A DNA stretch of 39,648 nucleotides from Niallia circulans NBRC 13626 (lineage in GTDB: Bacteria > Bacillota > Bacilli > Bacillales > Cytobacillaceae). The position numbers and the translations under genes were made by a program. This document shows positions 1-8,635 of the stretch, piece after piece (position 1 is the stretch's first letter; each line of letters starts with the position of its first letter). The stretch is from contig NZ_BCVE01000031.1 of the NCBI RefSeq assembly GCF_001591585.1, forward strand, positions 1-39,648, given 5' to 3'. A model generated the notes under the pieces. It was not told the DNA's origin, did not search any database, and saw nothing but the letters and a program-made list of their open reading frames with translations.

Positions 1-321
1 AGACAATTTCCTTTTCAACTCCTTTTCGATTTCCAAATACTTTTTTAAGATTTCATTTTCCTGCTTTAAGTGATTCATTTGACGTTCTTTTTTATCTTCA
101 TCACTTGAATTATCTGGACCATGCCCGTATGAATACTGTTTTCCTATAGGTTGATCGAATCGATGAACTTGATTTTCCCGATACCATTTCATCCACGTTT
201 TGATTTGAGAAACATTTTTAATTCCATATTTCTGCATGATTTCTTGATTCGTAAACTGACCACTCATCTTATCTTTAACAACTGCCCATTTAACCTCACT
301 TGAATATATGTTTTTGCCCAC
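1..321 (-). CDS. IS3-family transposase OrfA, N-terminal part (runs off the left edge)
   Basis: This is the helix-turn-helix protein OrfA of an IS3-family element. In such elements OrfA binds the ends and a programmed frameshift joins it to OrfB, the DDE integrase. 107 codons are visible. The start is a GTG at 321 with GGAGGTG six bases upstream. Residues 1-45 read as an HTH module (SSEVKWAVVKDK, then NQEIMQKYGI and QIKTWMKWYR), followed by a basic and glycine-rich stretch and the start of a leucine/lysine coiled coil (QENEILKKYLEIEKELKRK), the usual OrfA dimerisation zipper. The C-terminus and OrfB lie beyond position 1. Family assignment is firm; the exact IS name is not known. Confidence 0.8.
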   Translation of the reverse strand, partial: MGKNIYSSEVKWAVVKDKMSGQFTNQEIMQKYGIKNVSQIKTWMKWYRENQVHRFDQPIGKQYSYGHGPDNSSDEDKKERQMNHLKQENEILKKYLEIEKELKRKLS

Positions 322-386
322 GCAAAACACCTCCGAGTTAGTACTTTGTTTAAGTGTACCATTCGAAGGTGTTTTATAGTGTCTCA
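1..386 (-). mobile_element. Partial IS3-family insertion sequence, orfA-side end
   Basis: The window opens inside an insertion sequence that continues to the left. It holds the 5' part of orfA, its ribosome binding site (GGAGGTG on the minus strand, 328-334) and a presumed terminal region ending near 386, where the minus strand reads TGAGACACTATAAAACACC. The exact outer end is inferred from a TG-type terminus; the other end and any target duplication lie outside the window. The terminal sequence does not resemble that of the IS at the right edge, so the two are probably different elements. Confidence 0.7.
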
Positions 387-395
387 TTTATTTAG

Positions 396-647
396 GTTAG
401 TCTAATCGTTAAATCAACATTTTGTGGCTTTTTCTATGAACATTATTTATACACGGTTTTATGCAAGTTCTTTGAACGTCAGTTACAACAACGTTTTGGA
501 AGTATATTGAACAATGCTGTACAATCTCAGTTATTGCATAAGACTTTGCATATTACTAGTTGTAAATCCACAAAAATTTGGCGAGAACGCCAAAAAAGGT
601 GGCGTAATTTTTGCATTGATAACGCATTTAAGGAATTAAGTTCATAA
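396..647 (+). pseudogene. 3' remnant of an unidentified reading frame, probably cut by the IS
   Basis: An open frame of 83 codons begins just outside the presumed IS end and stops with TAA at 645-647. It contains no ATG, and its two TTG codons lie well inside, so it looks like the C-terminal end of a longer gene whose front was removed by the IS insertion. The product is basic and aromatic-rich (for example CKFFERQLQQRFGSIL and KIWRERQKRWRN) and would suit a DNA-binding or mobile-element protein, but I do not recognise it. It may also be chance open frame. The rest of the interval up to 763 shows nothing else convincing. Confidence 0.3.
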
Positions 648-762
648 AGTCATAGAAAAGATTGTGAAGTATTGTACTTAAACGAACGGGGGCGTTAGTT
701 GAATAAAAAAGTATAGAAATAATCAAACTTTATTATAAAAAATCTAACAAAGTTATTAATAG

Positions 763-802
763 AAAAACCATTTTGAACAATCTTTATTCAAAATGGTTTT
801 TT
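763..802 (-). terminator. Rho-independent terminator of nrnB (possibly bidirectional)
   Basis: A 14-bp stem (AAAACCATTTTGAA paired with TTCAAAATGGTTTT) with a 9-base loop lies just beyond the nrnB stop codon. T runs follow the stem on both strands, so it could also stop plus-strand transcription. Confidence 0.8.
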
Positions 803-809
803 GGCAATA

Positions 810-1988
810 TTATTTATGTTTAACAAAGTCCATTACGTAGCGAATGTATTTATCATCTCTTGCAAGCCATACGCCATAATTTCGGCGCAGGAAGATTTCT
901 CCTTGTAGGAAGGTAGAGAAGGTTTGTGGAAGCTTTGTTTTTTTATGGTTTATTGCCCACTGGTTTTTGCTCACTTGATAAAGGAAGAATACCTCATCTT
1001 GTTTATTTTCAAATAAAGTCCCAAGAGGAGAGTCTTTTTTATTGTATTCATTCTTTTTCGGGTCTTCCCTTAAAGGCTCTAAGGCAAAGGTTTCTAAGCA
1101 GTAATTTTGGTATGCTTTATCGGTTAAGTTGCAGCCAGATGCCTTTACATGACCTCCCCCGCCGTATACGCCCGCCACTTTTGATACATCTACATGATCA
1201 TGAATCGTGCGGAATCCAAGTTTTTTTCCACCGATATTAACAATTGCTATGTAATCTAAATGAGGATATTCCTTGCCAAGTTCATTCCCCAATTCAGAAT
1301 GGTATTGCTCTGCATATACAATGCCTGCATACAAACCGTCTATTTCCTTTTGGACAAGTTCACGACGTTTCCGACGGATGTAACGGTCAATTTTCTTTTC
1401 TTCCATATCTAGAATCTGTGTTTCTAGCTCATCGAAGTAGAAATGATCACTTTCCTTTAATCGTGTAACCATTTTTTCCACAAATTCATCAAATGAAATA
1501 AGATAGAAAAGTGCATTTAAACGTTGTGCTTCTAAATTATTGTTTCTTTCCCAATCCCATGTATCATATTGTCTTACCAACTCCACGAATTCTGATATTG
1601 CTGGAGAGGGAGTCATGTATTCATGTTTTACAAGGTATTCATATAATAAAGACGTGGCACTAGTCAAAGTTCCATCCTCATCTTGAACAGACACAAATCC
1701 CCATTCAAAATCATTTAAATGAAGAGCTGTTTTATGATGGTCGATTAGTTGTACCTTGCCACCCTTTTTATAATAGTCATCTAATCGAATCGTATTTTCT
1801 TCATTGACAGAAAGATCGGTAATAAAGAGAAAAGTGTCTTCCGTTTTTTGATCTAAGAACTTTTCTACTTCTTGGTTGAGAAAAGATACGGAATTATAAC
1901 GCACCTCTACGTCTTCTCCGAATGCGAGTTTTGCAATAATGCCGCAGCCAACTCCATCTAGGTCATTATGCGATAATAGTTTGTACAT
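810..1988 (-). CDS. nrnB: DHH-family nanoRNase/phosphoesterase NrnB (YngD-type)
   Basis: A cytoplasmic DHH/DHHA1 phosphoesterase of the NrnB type, which degrades very short RNA oligonucleotides (nanoRNA) left by larger RNases; some relatives also act on pApA or pAp. Visible metal-binding motifs are SHNDLDG at residues 6-12 and the DHH triad in LIDHHKT (83-85). The C-terminal DHHA1 substrate motif is YGGGGHVKASGC (about 275-286). The 392-residue length fits the B. subtilis homologue. The start chosen is ATG at 1988 because AGGGGTG lies correctly spaced before it; a GTG three codons upstream overlaps that Shine-Dalgarno and is less likely. It stands alone: the next gene upstream on the same strand, ileS, ends at its own terminator 90-odd bases away. 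Identity is confident from overall similarity; exact substrate preference is inferred from the family. Confidence 0.88.
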   Translation of the reverse strand: MYKLLSHNDLDGVGCGIIAKLAFGEDVEVRYNSVSFLNQEVEKFLDQKTEDTFLFITDLSVNEENTIRLDDYYKKGGKVQLIDHHKTALHLNDFEWGFVSVQDEDGTLTSATSLLYEYLVKHEYMTPSPAISEFVELVRQYDTWDWERNNNLEAQRLNALFYLISFDEFVEKMVTRLKESDHFYFDELETQILDMEEKKIDRYIRRKRRELVQKEIDGLYAGIVYAEQYHSELGNELGKEYPHLDYIAIVNIGGKKLGFRTIHDHVDVSKVAGVYGGGGHVKASGCNLTDKAYQNYCLETFALEPLREDPKKNEYNKKDSPLGTLFENKQDEVFFLYQVSKNQWAINHKKTKLPQTFSTFLQGEIFLRRNYGVWLARDDKYIRYVMDFVKHK

Positions 1989-2081
1989 TTTTTTCACCCC
2001 TGCCCAATAGTATAATCTAATATGAAAAAAATAGAACCGATTACGGCTAATTTCTTTTTGAAAAACACATTCTTACAAAGA

Positions 2082-2130
2082 AAAAAGGTGTCTCAGATAG
2101 GTTGTGCACCATATGTGAGACAGCCTTTTT
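2082..2130 (-). terminator. Terminator of ileS
   Basis: On the minus strand AAAAAGGCTGTCTCA pairs with TGAGACACCTTTTTT around a 20-base loop containing GGTGCAC, directly after the ileS stop codon and followed by a T run. Confidence 0.75.
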
Positions 2131-2136
2131 GAATGG

Positions 2137-5100
2137 TTATTTCAATCCAATGGATACTTTTTCGCCGTCTATTTGAAGCTCTTTCATTTCTGTTATTCTT
2201 TCGAATAGAAGCTCATGGAGAATAACTCCTTTATGAATAAGAGAATGATATTCCATAATCGTTTGTTGGAAAGTGACTGGACAGTCGATATATAAATCAA
2301 TTTTCTTATCGACTGGCAAGTTCTTTTCTTTCCGCAAATCTTGGACAGAACGAATCAGTTCTCTGATGTTCCCTTCCTTTTTTAATGCCTCTGATATGGT
2401 AGTATCAAGCATTACGGTGAAATTTTTATTGGAAGCCTCATGATATCCAGGTAGATTTGTCTTTCTTTGGAGAAGTATTTCTTCCCCTGTTAAGGTAATA
2501 CATTCTTTACTTTCTAGTTGGAAAGTTAAATATCCTTTATTTCTAAATAAATTTATCTCTTCTTCTGTTGCAGCTTGTAATTTATCCTTTATAAATTTAA
2601 CACTTTTTCCTAGTTTTGGACCTGCCTTTTTAAAATCAAGTTTTAAAGAATATTGAACATAATCTTCTTGTGAATCTAGCCAGTTAATCCTTTTTACATT
2701 TAGTTCTTCTTTTATGATAGATTCAAACTGTAAAAAATCAGTATTCTGGTTACTGTTGTTCGAGAACATCAATAATGTAGCCAACGGTTGTTTTGTTTTT
2801 ATTTGAAACCGATGACGAAGACTTCTTCCGAGCTCAACCACTTCTTTTACTTTTTCCATTTGTTCTTCTAATTGTTTATTTACCCTTTCAGAGTTTCTGG
2901 AAGGGAAATTAGTTAAATGAACGCTTTTCCCTGTTAAGGCAAGATGAATACTTTCAGATGTAAAGGGAATAAACGAAGCTAATAATTGTGATAAATGGAT
3001 TAAAACACTATATAAGGTTTGAAAAGCAGAAAGTTTGTCTTCTGACATTCCCCTACTCCAAAATCGCTCGCGATTTCTGCGAATATACCAATTACTTATA
3101 TCATCCATTAATGCAGCGATTTTTCTGGCGGCATTGGTCAATTGATATTGTTCCATCTCCGTTTGGACAACTATCGATGTCGTTTCTAAGCGAGAAAGAA
3201 TCCAGCGATCCATAATTGGGAGGTTATTAGCTCTTGGTAAATTCGGATCAAAATGATCTATTTCAGCGTATAGGGAATAGAAATGAAATAAACTTAAGAA
3301 TCTATCAATAATCTTTGATTTTGCCTCTTGGACATTTTTTTCTGAGAATCTCTTTTGATTCCATGGAGCACTGTCTGCCACAAGCGCCCACCGTAGTGCA
3401 TCTGCGCCATATGTTTGGATAAGCTTTACAGGGTCTAATGCATTGCCTTTGCTTTTAGACATTTTTTGTCCTTGTTCATCTAGTACATGCCCTGTTGCTA
3501 CCACATTTTTATATGGTGCTTTGCCAGAATAAAGGACGGAAACAGCTAACAGTGAATAAAACCATCCTCTTGTTTGATCGATTCCTTCCACAACTACATC
3601 TGCAGGGAACTGCTGTTGAAGTATGCCGCTATTCTCAAAAGGTGTATGATATTGGGCAAATGGCATGGAGCCACTATCAAACCATACGTCGATCACTTCT
3701 GGTGTTCGATGCATTTCCCCACTGCATGAGGGACAAGTTAAGATTAGTTCATCCACATACGGTTTGTGCAATTCTAAATGGTCAAAAGGATTCTTCGTAT
3801 ATTTTTTTAGCTGTGCTATGCTTTTAGGAGCTATTTCTGTTTGGCAGCAAGTACATTGCCATACGTTTAGTGGAGTTCCCCAATAACGGTTTCGGCTTAT
3901 ATTCCAATCGACTAATCCATTAAGGAAATTTCCAAAACGGCCATCTTTTATATGTTCAGGGTACCAGTTTACCTCTTGATTTTTCGCGATCAGCATTTCC
4001 TTTGCTGCGGTTGTTTTGATAAACCAGCTTTCGGTTGCATAATACAAAAGAGCTGTGTCACAGCGCCAGCAATGTGGGTAGGAATGTTCATATTTTTCTT
4101 TATGGAATAACAGTCCCTTTTGATGAAGCATTTTGATTATCTCGACATCCGCTTTTCCATCTTTTACAAAGGTGCCTGCTAAAGGGGTAATGGCTTCTTT
4201 ATATCTTCCCCTTTCATCAACTACATGGACAAAAGAAAGGTCGTTCGCTTGCACAAGATGATAATCATCTTCGCCATAAGCTGGGGCAATATGGACAATT
4301 CCAGTTCCACTGTCACTTGTGACGAAATCACCATGATGAATAGTATGACCTTTCTCCACTTGCACGTAAGAAAATGGTGCTATATAGGAAAGTCCGAGTA
4401 AGTCTTCCCCTTTTAATTGTTCGATCACCTCTCCCTCTGTACCAAATACTGCCTGTAATCTATTTTTAGCGATGATAAATACATCGTCCTCCATTTTAAT
4501 CTTTACATAGTCCAAGTCTTTATGAACTGCTAATGCAACATTTGCTGGTAATGTCCACGGGGTCGTTGTCCAGCCTAGTACATATTCATTCTCCTTTGAA
4601 GCAAGCTTGAATTTGACAGTAGCACTTAAATCTTTTACATCTTTATAACCTTGAGCCACCTCATGTGAGCTTAAGGAGGTCTGACAGCTAGGGCAATATG
4701 GAGAAACACGATGCCCTTTATACAGCCAGCCCTTCTCATGAATGCTACCAAGGATATTCCAAACAGATTCAATATAATCATTACTCATGGTCATATAAGG
4801 ATCATCCATATTAACCCAATAGCCTAGTTCTTTTGTAAATGTGCGCCATTGTTGTTCATAGGAGAATACGCTAGCTTTACATTGTTCAATAAAAGGAATC
4901 ACGCCATATTTTTCGATTTCTTGTTTTCCGGAAATACCGAGTGCCCTTTCTACGCCTAATTCCACCGGAAGCCCGTGCGTATCCCAGCCCGCTTTGCGAA
5001 TGACTTGTTTGCCGTTCATTGTTTGAAACCTGGCAATGATATCCTTGATCGTTCTACCTAACGCATGCCCGACGTGCGGAAGCCCATTGGCTGTTGGCGG

Positions 5101-5229
5101 TCCTTCATAAAATACAAAGGGTTCTTTATTTTTGCGCTGTTCAATTGATTTTTGAAAAATTTGCTCTTCTTCCCAAAAAGCGAGAATTCTTTCTTCGCGG
5201 CCTCTGTCTGTTTCTTTTGGTGTTTCCAT
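2137..5229 (-). CDS. ileS: Isoleucyl-tRNA synthetase, long (about 1030 aa) type
   Basis: Class I synthetase charging tRNA-Ile in the cytoplasm. The HIGH motif appears as PHVGH (residues 51-55), the KMSKS motif as GQKMSKSKGN near residue 595, and the large CP1 editing domain lies between them with TTTPWTLPANVAL and SGTGIVHIAPAYGEDD. Cysteine pairs CPSC, CTCC and a second CPSC suggest zinc knuckles. At 1030 residues without the C-terminal zinc finger of the housekeeping 920-residue enzyme, it belongs to the eukaryote-like clade that several Bacilli carry as a second, mupirocin-tolerant IleS. It has the ordinary HxGH signature, not the swapped GxHH version reported for hyper-resistant enzymes. 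The start at 5229 has GGAGGG six bases upstream; the longer frame to 5298 runs into the T-box terminator and is rejected. Control is by the T-box leader immediately upstream. Whether a second ileS exists elsewhere cannot be seen. Confidence 0.93.
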   Translation of the reverse strand: METPKETDRGREERILAFWEEEQIFQKSIEQRKNKEPFVFYEGPPTANGLPHVGHALGRTIKDIIARFQTMNGKQVIRKAGWDTHGLPVELGVERALGISGKQEIEKYGVIPFIEQCKASVFSYEQQWRTFTKELGYWVNMDDPYMTMSNDYIESVWNILGSIHEKGWLYKGHRVSPYCPSCQTSLSSHEVAQGYKDVKDLSATVKFKLASKENEYVLGWTTTPWTLPANVALAVHKDLDYVKIKMEDDVFIIAKNRLQAVFGTEGEVIEQLKGEDLLGLSYIAPFSYVQVEKGHTIHHGDFVTSDSGTGIVHIAPAYGEDDYHLVQANDLSFVHVVDERGRYKEAITPLAGTFVKDGKADVEIIKMLHQKGLLFHKEKYEHSYPHCWRCDTALLYYATESWFIKTTAAKEMLIAKNQEVNWYPEHIKDGRFGNFLNGLVDWNISRNRYWGTPLNVWQCTCCQTEIAPKSIAQLKKYTKNPFDHLELHKPYVDELILTCPSCSGEMHRTPEVIDVWFDSGSMPFAQYHTPFENSGILQQQFPADVVVEGIDQTRGWFYSLLAVSVLYSGKAPYKNVVATGHVLDEQGQKMSKSKGNALDPVKLIQTYGADALRWALVADSAPWNQKRFSEKNVQEAKSKIIDRFLSLFHFYSLYAEIDHFDPNLPRANNLPIMDRWILSRLETTSIVVQTEMEQYQLTNAARKIAALMDDISNWYIRRNRERFWSRGMSEDKLSAFQTLYSVLIHLSQLLASFIPFTSESIHLALTGKSVHLTNFPSRNSERVNKQLEEQMEKVKEVVELGRSLRHRFQIKTKQPLATLLMFSNNSNQNTDFLQFESIIKEELNVKRINWLDSQEDYVQYSLKLDFKKAGPKLGKSVKFIKDKLQAATEEEINLFRNKGYLTFQLESKECITLTGEEILLQRKTNLPGYHEASNKNFTVMLDTTISEALKKEGNIRELIRSVQDLRKEKNLPVDKKIDLYIDCPVTFQQTIMEYHSLIHKGVILHELLFERITEMKELQIDGEKVSIGLK

Positions 5230-5286
5230 CCATATCCCTCCATAATAATCAATAAACATTCCAGTATAGAAAGATATTTTTCGGAA

Positions 5287-5576
5287 ATAAAAAAACACCC
5301 GTCCCTATGTAGGGACGAGTGTATTATTTATAACCCGCGTTACCACCCAAATTCTGCTTGGCAAAAAGCAAACAGCGCTTAGTCAACGTACTATCATACG
5401 TGTTCCTTTTAACGGTGGAAATCCGTCAAGACTTACTAACTGCTCGGGTTCTGCCTTGCATCTCAGAGATGATTTTTCCGGTTTGCTTTCCTTACTGGCT
5501 TCCACCATACCCAGCTCGCTAAAAGGGACACAAAACGTACTTTTTCTCTTCATCGATTTCTATGAATTGGAATGTT
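5287..5576 (-). promoter_or_regulatory. T-box riboswitch, isoleucine type, upstream of ileS
   Basis: A T-box leader that lets uncharged tRNA-Ile permit readthrough into ileS. The T-box core reads TGGGTGGTAACGCGGG on the minus strand (5333-5348). Stem I has the AGCGAGC element, GGTATGGTGGAAGCC apical region, and AAAATCATCTCTGAGATG on its 3' strand. The codon in the specifier position, judged by the spacing to the TCTCTGAG segment, is ATC (5471-5473; an adjacent second ATC is 5468-5470), matching isoleucine. A terminator and competing antiterminator follow. Confidence 0.9.
5290..5322 (-). terminator. T-box-controlled terminator of the ileS leader
   Basis: On the minus strand ACTCGTCCCTACATAGGGA is followed by CGGGTGTTTTTTT, a strong hairpin with a T run. 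Its 5' arm region is shared with the antiterminator formed by the T-box core just upstream. Confidence 0.85.
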
Positions 5577-5582
5577 TTGTAT

Positions 5583-5611
5583 AGGATAGCACTTTTAAAT
5601 GGTAAACTCAA
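5583..5611 (-). promoter_or_regulatory. Candidate sigma-A promoter of the ileS leader
   Basis: On the minus strand TTGAGT (5606-5611) and TATCCT (5583-5588) are separated by 17 bases, placing the transcript start near 5576 at the front of Stem I. Confidence 0.5.
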
Positions 5612-5753
5612 GAGACATTAACCTAATTTAAGATAAAAAAATAAAACATGAGAAGTGGGAGGAAATACAGCCACAAAACTGTCATAGTATCGAGACTGGG
5701 ATTTTGTTAGAATGATAGGTAGTGATTGAATAGGCTTGAAAGGGAGTAGAGAC

Positions 5754-6182
5754 ATGAAGAAAGTATTAAATATAGCCTTTTTTTATGCGATTTTAGGATT
5801 GGTTAGTGGTGTTTACTATAGAGAATTTACGAAAATGAGAGATTTTACAGGTGAGACCCAGCTCTCCGTGGTGCATACTCATTCGTTTGCTTTAGGAATG
5901 ATGATTATGTTAATCGTCTATCTATTCTGTTATACAATGAAAATCCATACACTCAAAAACTTTGATGTATTCTTTTATTTTTACAATATTGGAGTGCTTT
6001 CTACTATTACGCTAATGATTATTAGAGGAACGCTGCAAGTGCTTGAGTTTGATTTATCAAGCGGGTTAGATTCTGCTATTTCGGGAATCGCGGGCCTAGG
6101 CCATATTGCCGTTACCATCGGATTAGTCCTGTTTTTTCTTTTATTGAAAAAAAATCACCATGAAAATATTCGGACGAAGTAG
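5754..6182 (+). CDS. DUF2871 family integral membrane protein
   Basis: A 142-residue membrane protein. Four hydrophobic segments are visible: about 5-22 (FFYAILGLVSGVYY), 42-62 (FALGMMIMLIVYLF), 76-95 (FYFYNIGVLSTITLMI) and 113-134 (IAVTIGLVLFFLLL). The conserved start YAILGLVSGVYYREFTK and the VVHTHSFALGM motif with two histidines fit the DUF2871 family, which has no established function; paired histidines in or near membrane segments could bind a metal or haem, but that is speculation. The ATG at 5754 follows AGGGAG by seven bases, so a TTG six codons upstream is rejected. It is transcribed away from the ileS leader, and no partner gene is evident. Confidence 0.7.
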   Translation: MKKVLNIAFFYAILGLVSGVYYREFTKMRDFTGETQLSVVHTHSFALGMMIMLIVYLFCYTMKIHTLKNFDVFFYFYNIGVLSTITLMIIRGTLQVLEFDLSSGLDSAISGIAGLGHIAVTIGLVLFFLLLKKNHHENIRTK

Positions 6183-6192
6183 ACAAGAGCTG

Positions 6193-6231
6193 TTTTTCCG
6201 AAGCTTATTGAGAGCAGCTGCTTCGGAAAAA
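6193..6231. terminator. Bidirectional terminator between convergent genes
   Basis: TTTTTCCGAAGC (6193-6204) pairs perfectly with GCTTCGGAAAAA (6220-6231). A and T tracts on both sides suit termination of the DUF2871 gene and of sqhC, which converge here. Confidence 0.8.
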
Positions 6232-6243
6232 CGCTAGATTAAT

Positions 6244-8142
6244 TTAAGAATTTGCCAGCTTGTTGAGGAGGTCAATTCTATAATGGGATAGCGCAAGTAA
6301 TGGAAAAATATGATTATAGCTATGATAATAAATATAGAATTGAGTTGGTAAGCCGATGCCTGTTGGATAAGTAATGGTATGATTCTCCCTTTTTTCTTCT
6401 AATAAATATTGTATTCCCCTTTTTACTTCTCTGCTCGCTCCTTCTCCTGCTGCGATTAAAGCATCGACAGCCCAAGCTGTTTGTGATTCCGTGCTAAACG
6501 GCAGCGGCACATACGTTAGTTTTTCACAGCTTTGACAGGATTCTCCCCATCCGCCATTTGAATGTTGAATTCTCTTCAGCCAAGTTACTGCCTTTTTGAT
6601 TGTTGGATGATTTAAAGACATACCAACAGCTGTTAAACCTGTAAGGGCAGCCCATGTACCGTAAATATAACAGACTCCCCATCTGCCATACCAAGAGCCA
6701 TTTTTCTCTTGATTATCGCTTAGCCAATCTACAGCCAGTTTTATATGAGGATGTGTATAACGCAGATGTGCAAAATAACCTAAATATTCTAGAACTCTTC
6801 CTGTTAAGTCAGCGGTAGATGGATCTACTGCTGCATCTTTTGCATTTTCAATAGGAACGAGTTTAAGTATTTCCCAATCTGTATTTTTTTCAAAGGCGCC
6901 CCATCTGCCATCTCTGTTTTGCATGGAAAGCAAATAGTTTGTGCCCTTTTGCCAAGCTTGATGAACAGTTGGATTTTTTGCAGCTGCAGCGGTTAAGGCG
7001 CGTAGAACAGCTGAGGTATCATCATTGTCTGGATTATTAGTGTTAATGTCAGAAAATCCCCACCCGCCAGGTTCTGTACGGGGATTATGAACCTGCCAAT
7101 CGCCTCTTTTTGTATGTTGCTTTGTTAGAAGATATTTTGTTGCTTTTTTTATCGTAATAGATTCTGAAGTCATGCCCGCTTGTTGTAATGTATAGCTAAT
7201 TAATCCTGTATCCCACACGGTGCTGGTAGAATTTTCTAGGTGGCTGAGTTCCCCTCTTTTATCAATAAGAGAGGAGAGACCTGAAACTGCTTTTTTAATA
7301 ACAGGTGAGTCTTTTTTATAGCCAAGAGCAAGCAAGGCATAAATCATAAAGAAAGTGGCACTGGCATAACTGTAGAGCGTTCCATCTTCTTCGAGTCGAT
7401 CTAGCATATATTTTTCGCCATATTGAAATCCTAAATGATGAAGATAGGCTGGGAATTTTCCGATTCGTTTCATTTCGTTCCACAGGAAGGTAAGGGGTGA
7501 CCGCTCATTTTCTAGGTATTCGTAAGATGGATAAAGAGCTATACCTCTTACAAATAAATCATCTAGCTTTGCTTTTGGCTGAAGGGTAAACTTTTTATTG
7601 GATGCTATTAACATAGGAATGAAGTGAATCCGGGCATAGGCGCTAAATTGGTAGAAGTTAATAGGCTGAAACGTTGGCAGCAATAAAAATGTCATCGGAA
7701 TGTATATCATATGGGACCATGGGTATAAACCATTGACGGAAAGCATCCATTTTATCATAAAATGAGCTTTCGCTAAACCACCATTTTTTATAATAAATGA
7801 TCTTGCCTTCTTCATCTGTTGATCGTCCTTCGTATAATGGCCAGAGTATAGAAGGGCAGTATACGCAATAATGGTTGCTGATAAATGACCATTTGGCTCA
7901 TCACGATATGCCTTCCAATACCCTTCTTTCTCCTGGGTTGTACGCAGTGTTTTAGTCAAAAGACGGATGTTTTCTTCTTCGGTTTCGATATTTAAAGCTC
8001 TAATCGTAATGATATAAAAAGCATCTGTCATTAAGCTACCTTGAAAACGGAATTGAAAAGATCCATCTGTCTGCTGATGTTCAACAAGTTTCTTTATCCG
8101 TCTATGTTGCTCTTTTTCAACTGTTTCGAGAATTGTATTCAA
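6244..8142 (-). CDS. sqhC: Squalene-hopene/sporulenol-type terpene cyclase
   Basis: Triterpene-type cyclase of the SqhC family. In B. subtilis the homologue cyclises tetraprenyl-beta-curcumene to sporulenol, a sesquarterpene linked to spores. The catalytic DxDD motif is present as DNDDTSA (Asp residues at about 372-375). Repeated QW motifs occur (GGWGFSD, NRDGRWGAF, KNGSWYGRWG, NGGWGESCQ), the hallmark of the double alpha-barrel fold, which is attached to the inner membrane face. The length with the chosen start, 632 residues, equals that of the B. subtilis enzyme. I chose TTG at 8142 because GAGGTG lies six bases upstream; the GTG at 8151 lies within that Shine-Dalgarno. The upstream prenyl cyclase gene (ytpB) is not in the window. 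Substrate is inferred; a hopene-forming role is less likely in this group. Confidence 0.85.
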   Translation of the reverse strand: MNTILETVEKEQHRRIKKLVEHQQTDGSFQFRFQGSLMTDAFYIITIRALNIETEEENIRLLTKTLRTTQEKEGYWKAYRDEPNGHLSATIIAYTALLYSGHYTKDDQQMKKARSFIIKNGGLAKAHFMIKWMLSVNGLYPWSHMIYIPMTFLLLPTFQPINFYQFSAYARIHFIPMLIASNKKFTLQPKAKLDDLFVRGIALYPSYEYLENERSPLTFLWNEMKRIGKFPAYLHHLGFQYGEKYMLDRLEEDGTLYSYASATFFMIYALLALGYKKDSPVIKKAVSGLSSLIDKRGELSHLENSTSTVWDTGLISYTLQQAGMTSESITIKKATKYLLTKQHTKRGDWQVHNPRTEPGGWGFSDINTNNPDNDDTSAVLRALTAAAAKNPTVHQAWQKGTNYLLSMQNRDGRWGAFEKNTDWEILKLVPIENAKDAAVDPSTADLTGRVLEYLGYFAHLRYTHPHIKLAVDWLSDNQEKNGSWYGRWGVCYIYGTWAALTGLTAVGMSLNHPTIKKAVTWLKRIQHSNGGWGESCQSCEKLTYVPLPFSTESQTAWAVDALIAAGEGASREVKRGIQYLLEEKRENHTITYPTGIGLPTQFYIYYHSYNHIFPLLALSHYRIDLLNKLANS

Positions 8143-8236
8143 TAAAGTCACCTCAACTTTAAGATCGTATTAGTAAACTTTATGCATCAAAAGGAAAATC
8201 ATATTCAGAAATATTTATATTTTCTTTTTTTAGTGG

Positions 8237-8265
8237 TTGAAATTGGAAAGGAAGAGGACTATAAT
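8237..8265 (+). promoter_or_regulatory. Sigma-A promoter of the aspS leader
   Basis: TTGAAA (8237-8242) and a perfect TATAAT (8260-8265) with 17-base spacing. Transcription would start near 8272, at the front of the T-box leader. Confidence 0.75.
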
Positions 8266-8271
8266 AAAACA

Positions 8272-8520
8272 TAATTTAATGGAGCGAACATGTTGATCAG
8301 AAGGAGTAGCCTAAGAAACTTTTTCAAAAGAGAGCAGTCGGCAGCTGAAAAGATTGTGTAAAAGTCTTTGGTGAAGACATCTGTGAGTGTTACTTTGAAG
8401 ATTGTACAAACAATTAGTAGGAGTAACCGGCCATCACCGTTATGATACAAGTGGTTTTTTGAAAAGAACAATTTGGGTGGTACCGCGGATAATCCGTCCC
8501 TTTTATAGGGGCGGTTTTTT
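8272..8520 (+). promoter_or_regulatory. T-box riboswitch upstream of aspS, apparent specifier GAC (Asp)
   Basis: The T-box core TGGGTGGTACCGCGG lies at 8474-8488. Stem I landmarks are GGAGTAGCCTAAGAAAC, AGAGAGCAGTCGGCAGCTG and GTGAAGACATCTGTGAG. Placing the specifier by the spacing seen in the ileS leader (codon followed by ATCTCTGAG) gives GAC at 8376-8378, an aspartate codon. That agrees with the downstream gene being an aspartyl-tRNA synthetase. The specifier call is by motif alignment, not by folding. Confidence 0.85.
8494..8520 (+). terminator. T-box-controlled terminator of the aspS leader
   Basis: CCGTCCC (8494-8500) pairs with GGGGCGG (8508-8514) and is followed by TTTTTT. It is the terminator half of the T-box switch. 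Confidence 0.85.
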
Positions 8521-8635
8521 GTTGTTTTTTTCTAAATTACAAGATAGGTTCACGACAGTTTTCTACCATCGTATTTTTGTTTCAAATGTGTACAGAGCAA
8601 AAAGATAGGGCTTTTCTTATAAGGAGGTGAGTACC

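Noticed and set aside
3495-3886. Plus-strand open frames inside ileS
   Set aside because: They are antisense shadows of a well-conserved synthetase, with no ribosome binding sites.
5230-5298. N-terminal extension of IleS by 23 residues
   Set aside because: It runs into the T-box terminator and lacks a ribosome binding site, whereas the ATG at 5229 has GGAGGG at correct distance.
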